Positions 28,682-28,804 of a DNA stretch of 28,804 bases are shown piece after piece. The DNA comes from Paramacrobiotus metropolitanus (lineage: Eukaryota; Tardigrada; Eutardigrada; Parachela; Macrobiotidae). The stretch is taken from positions 1 through 28,804 of the forward strand of contig NW_026570615.1 of assembly GCF_019649055.1 (NCBI RefSeq). The letters run 5' to 3'. Under the pieces are notes generated by a model, which worked only from the letters and a program-made list of their open reading frames with translations, searched no databases and was not told the DNA's origin. Made by a program: the position numbers and the translations under genes. The number at the start of each line of letters is the position of its first letter. Within the stretch, counting starts at the first letter, position 1.

Positions 28682-28804
28682 CTGACGGCAGCTGTTCAAT
28701 GTATTCACTATGCGCCGTGCAGTTTGTATTAGAGAAATCTGGTAGATTTTGGCTCTCTGAGCATTGAATGTCAGTGTGTTTTGATGATCGATCGAAGCAA
28801 CTAA

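Noticed and set aside
1-28804. CRISPR arrays, rRNA genes or complete canonical tRNA genes
   Set aside because: No regularly spaced identical repeats with unique spacers, no rRNA core motifs and no full tRNA cloverleaf were seen on either strand.

Overview
The window looks like eukaryotic nuclear DNA from a repeat-rich invertebrate. The support is two spliced genes whose introns have consensus GT..AG ends and keep the reading frame, AATAAA signals after several genes, and many nested non-autonomous DNA transposons. TTCAGT initiator-like motifs hint weakly at an arthropod. No gene matches a family that I can name with certainty, so the taxon stays open. Statements about splicing, domains and element families come from reading the bases; no search was run.

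Region 1 (about 1-11,000) is gene-rich and nearly free of transposons. It holds six genes for mostly disordered, charged, possibly nuclear proteins: 1119-1898 (+); 3296-4490 (-, two exons, apparently two tandem winged-helix-like domains and a basic tail); 5095-7008 (+, two exons, very acidic); 7710-8520 (+, RGG-rich then coiled coil, interrupted by two frameshifts); 9138-9749 (+); and 10148-10723 (+). Between the first two lies a head-to-tail array of four diverged tRNA-derived units (about 2331-3010). The 5095 and 7710 genes share three frame breaks of the same direction, which suggests base-level errors in the sequence or recent decay.

Region 2 (about 11,000-24,030) is transposon territory. 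It has a 1.2 kb element with long terminal inverted repeats (12239-13461), a minus-strand ORF with a CCCH plus Cys/His cluster like that of DIRS-type gag proteins (13839-14459), and an isolated exon-like segment (14803-14974). Two nested sets follow. In the first, a pogo/Tigger-like element (15154-18564) contains a foldback element (15649-18477), which contains a TA-flanked MITE (15969-16235). In the second, a Mutator-like element with a perfect 9-bp target duplication (21083-24017) contains a second long-TIR element (22457-23501), which contains a third (22805-23126). The Mutator-like element also carries an 80-codon open frame that could be captured host sequence.

Region 3 (about 24,030-28,804) is sparse. 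It has a TTAA-flanked piggyBac-like element (25487-26546) with a MITE inside it, a GC-rich island, a few small candidate ORFs and a 126-residue coiled-coil ORF (28061-28441). At the right edge is a compact promoter-like cluster (kappaB-like palindrome, CRE-like site, inverted CCAAT box), probably serving a gene beyond the window.
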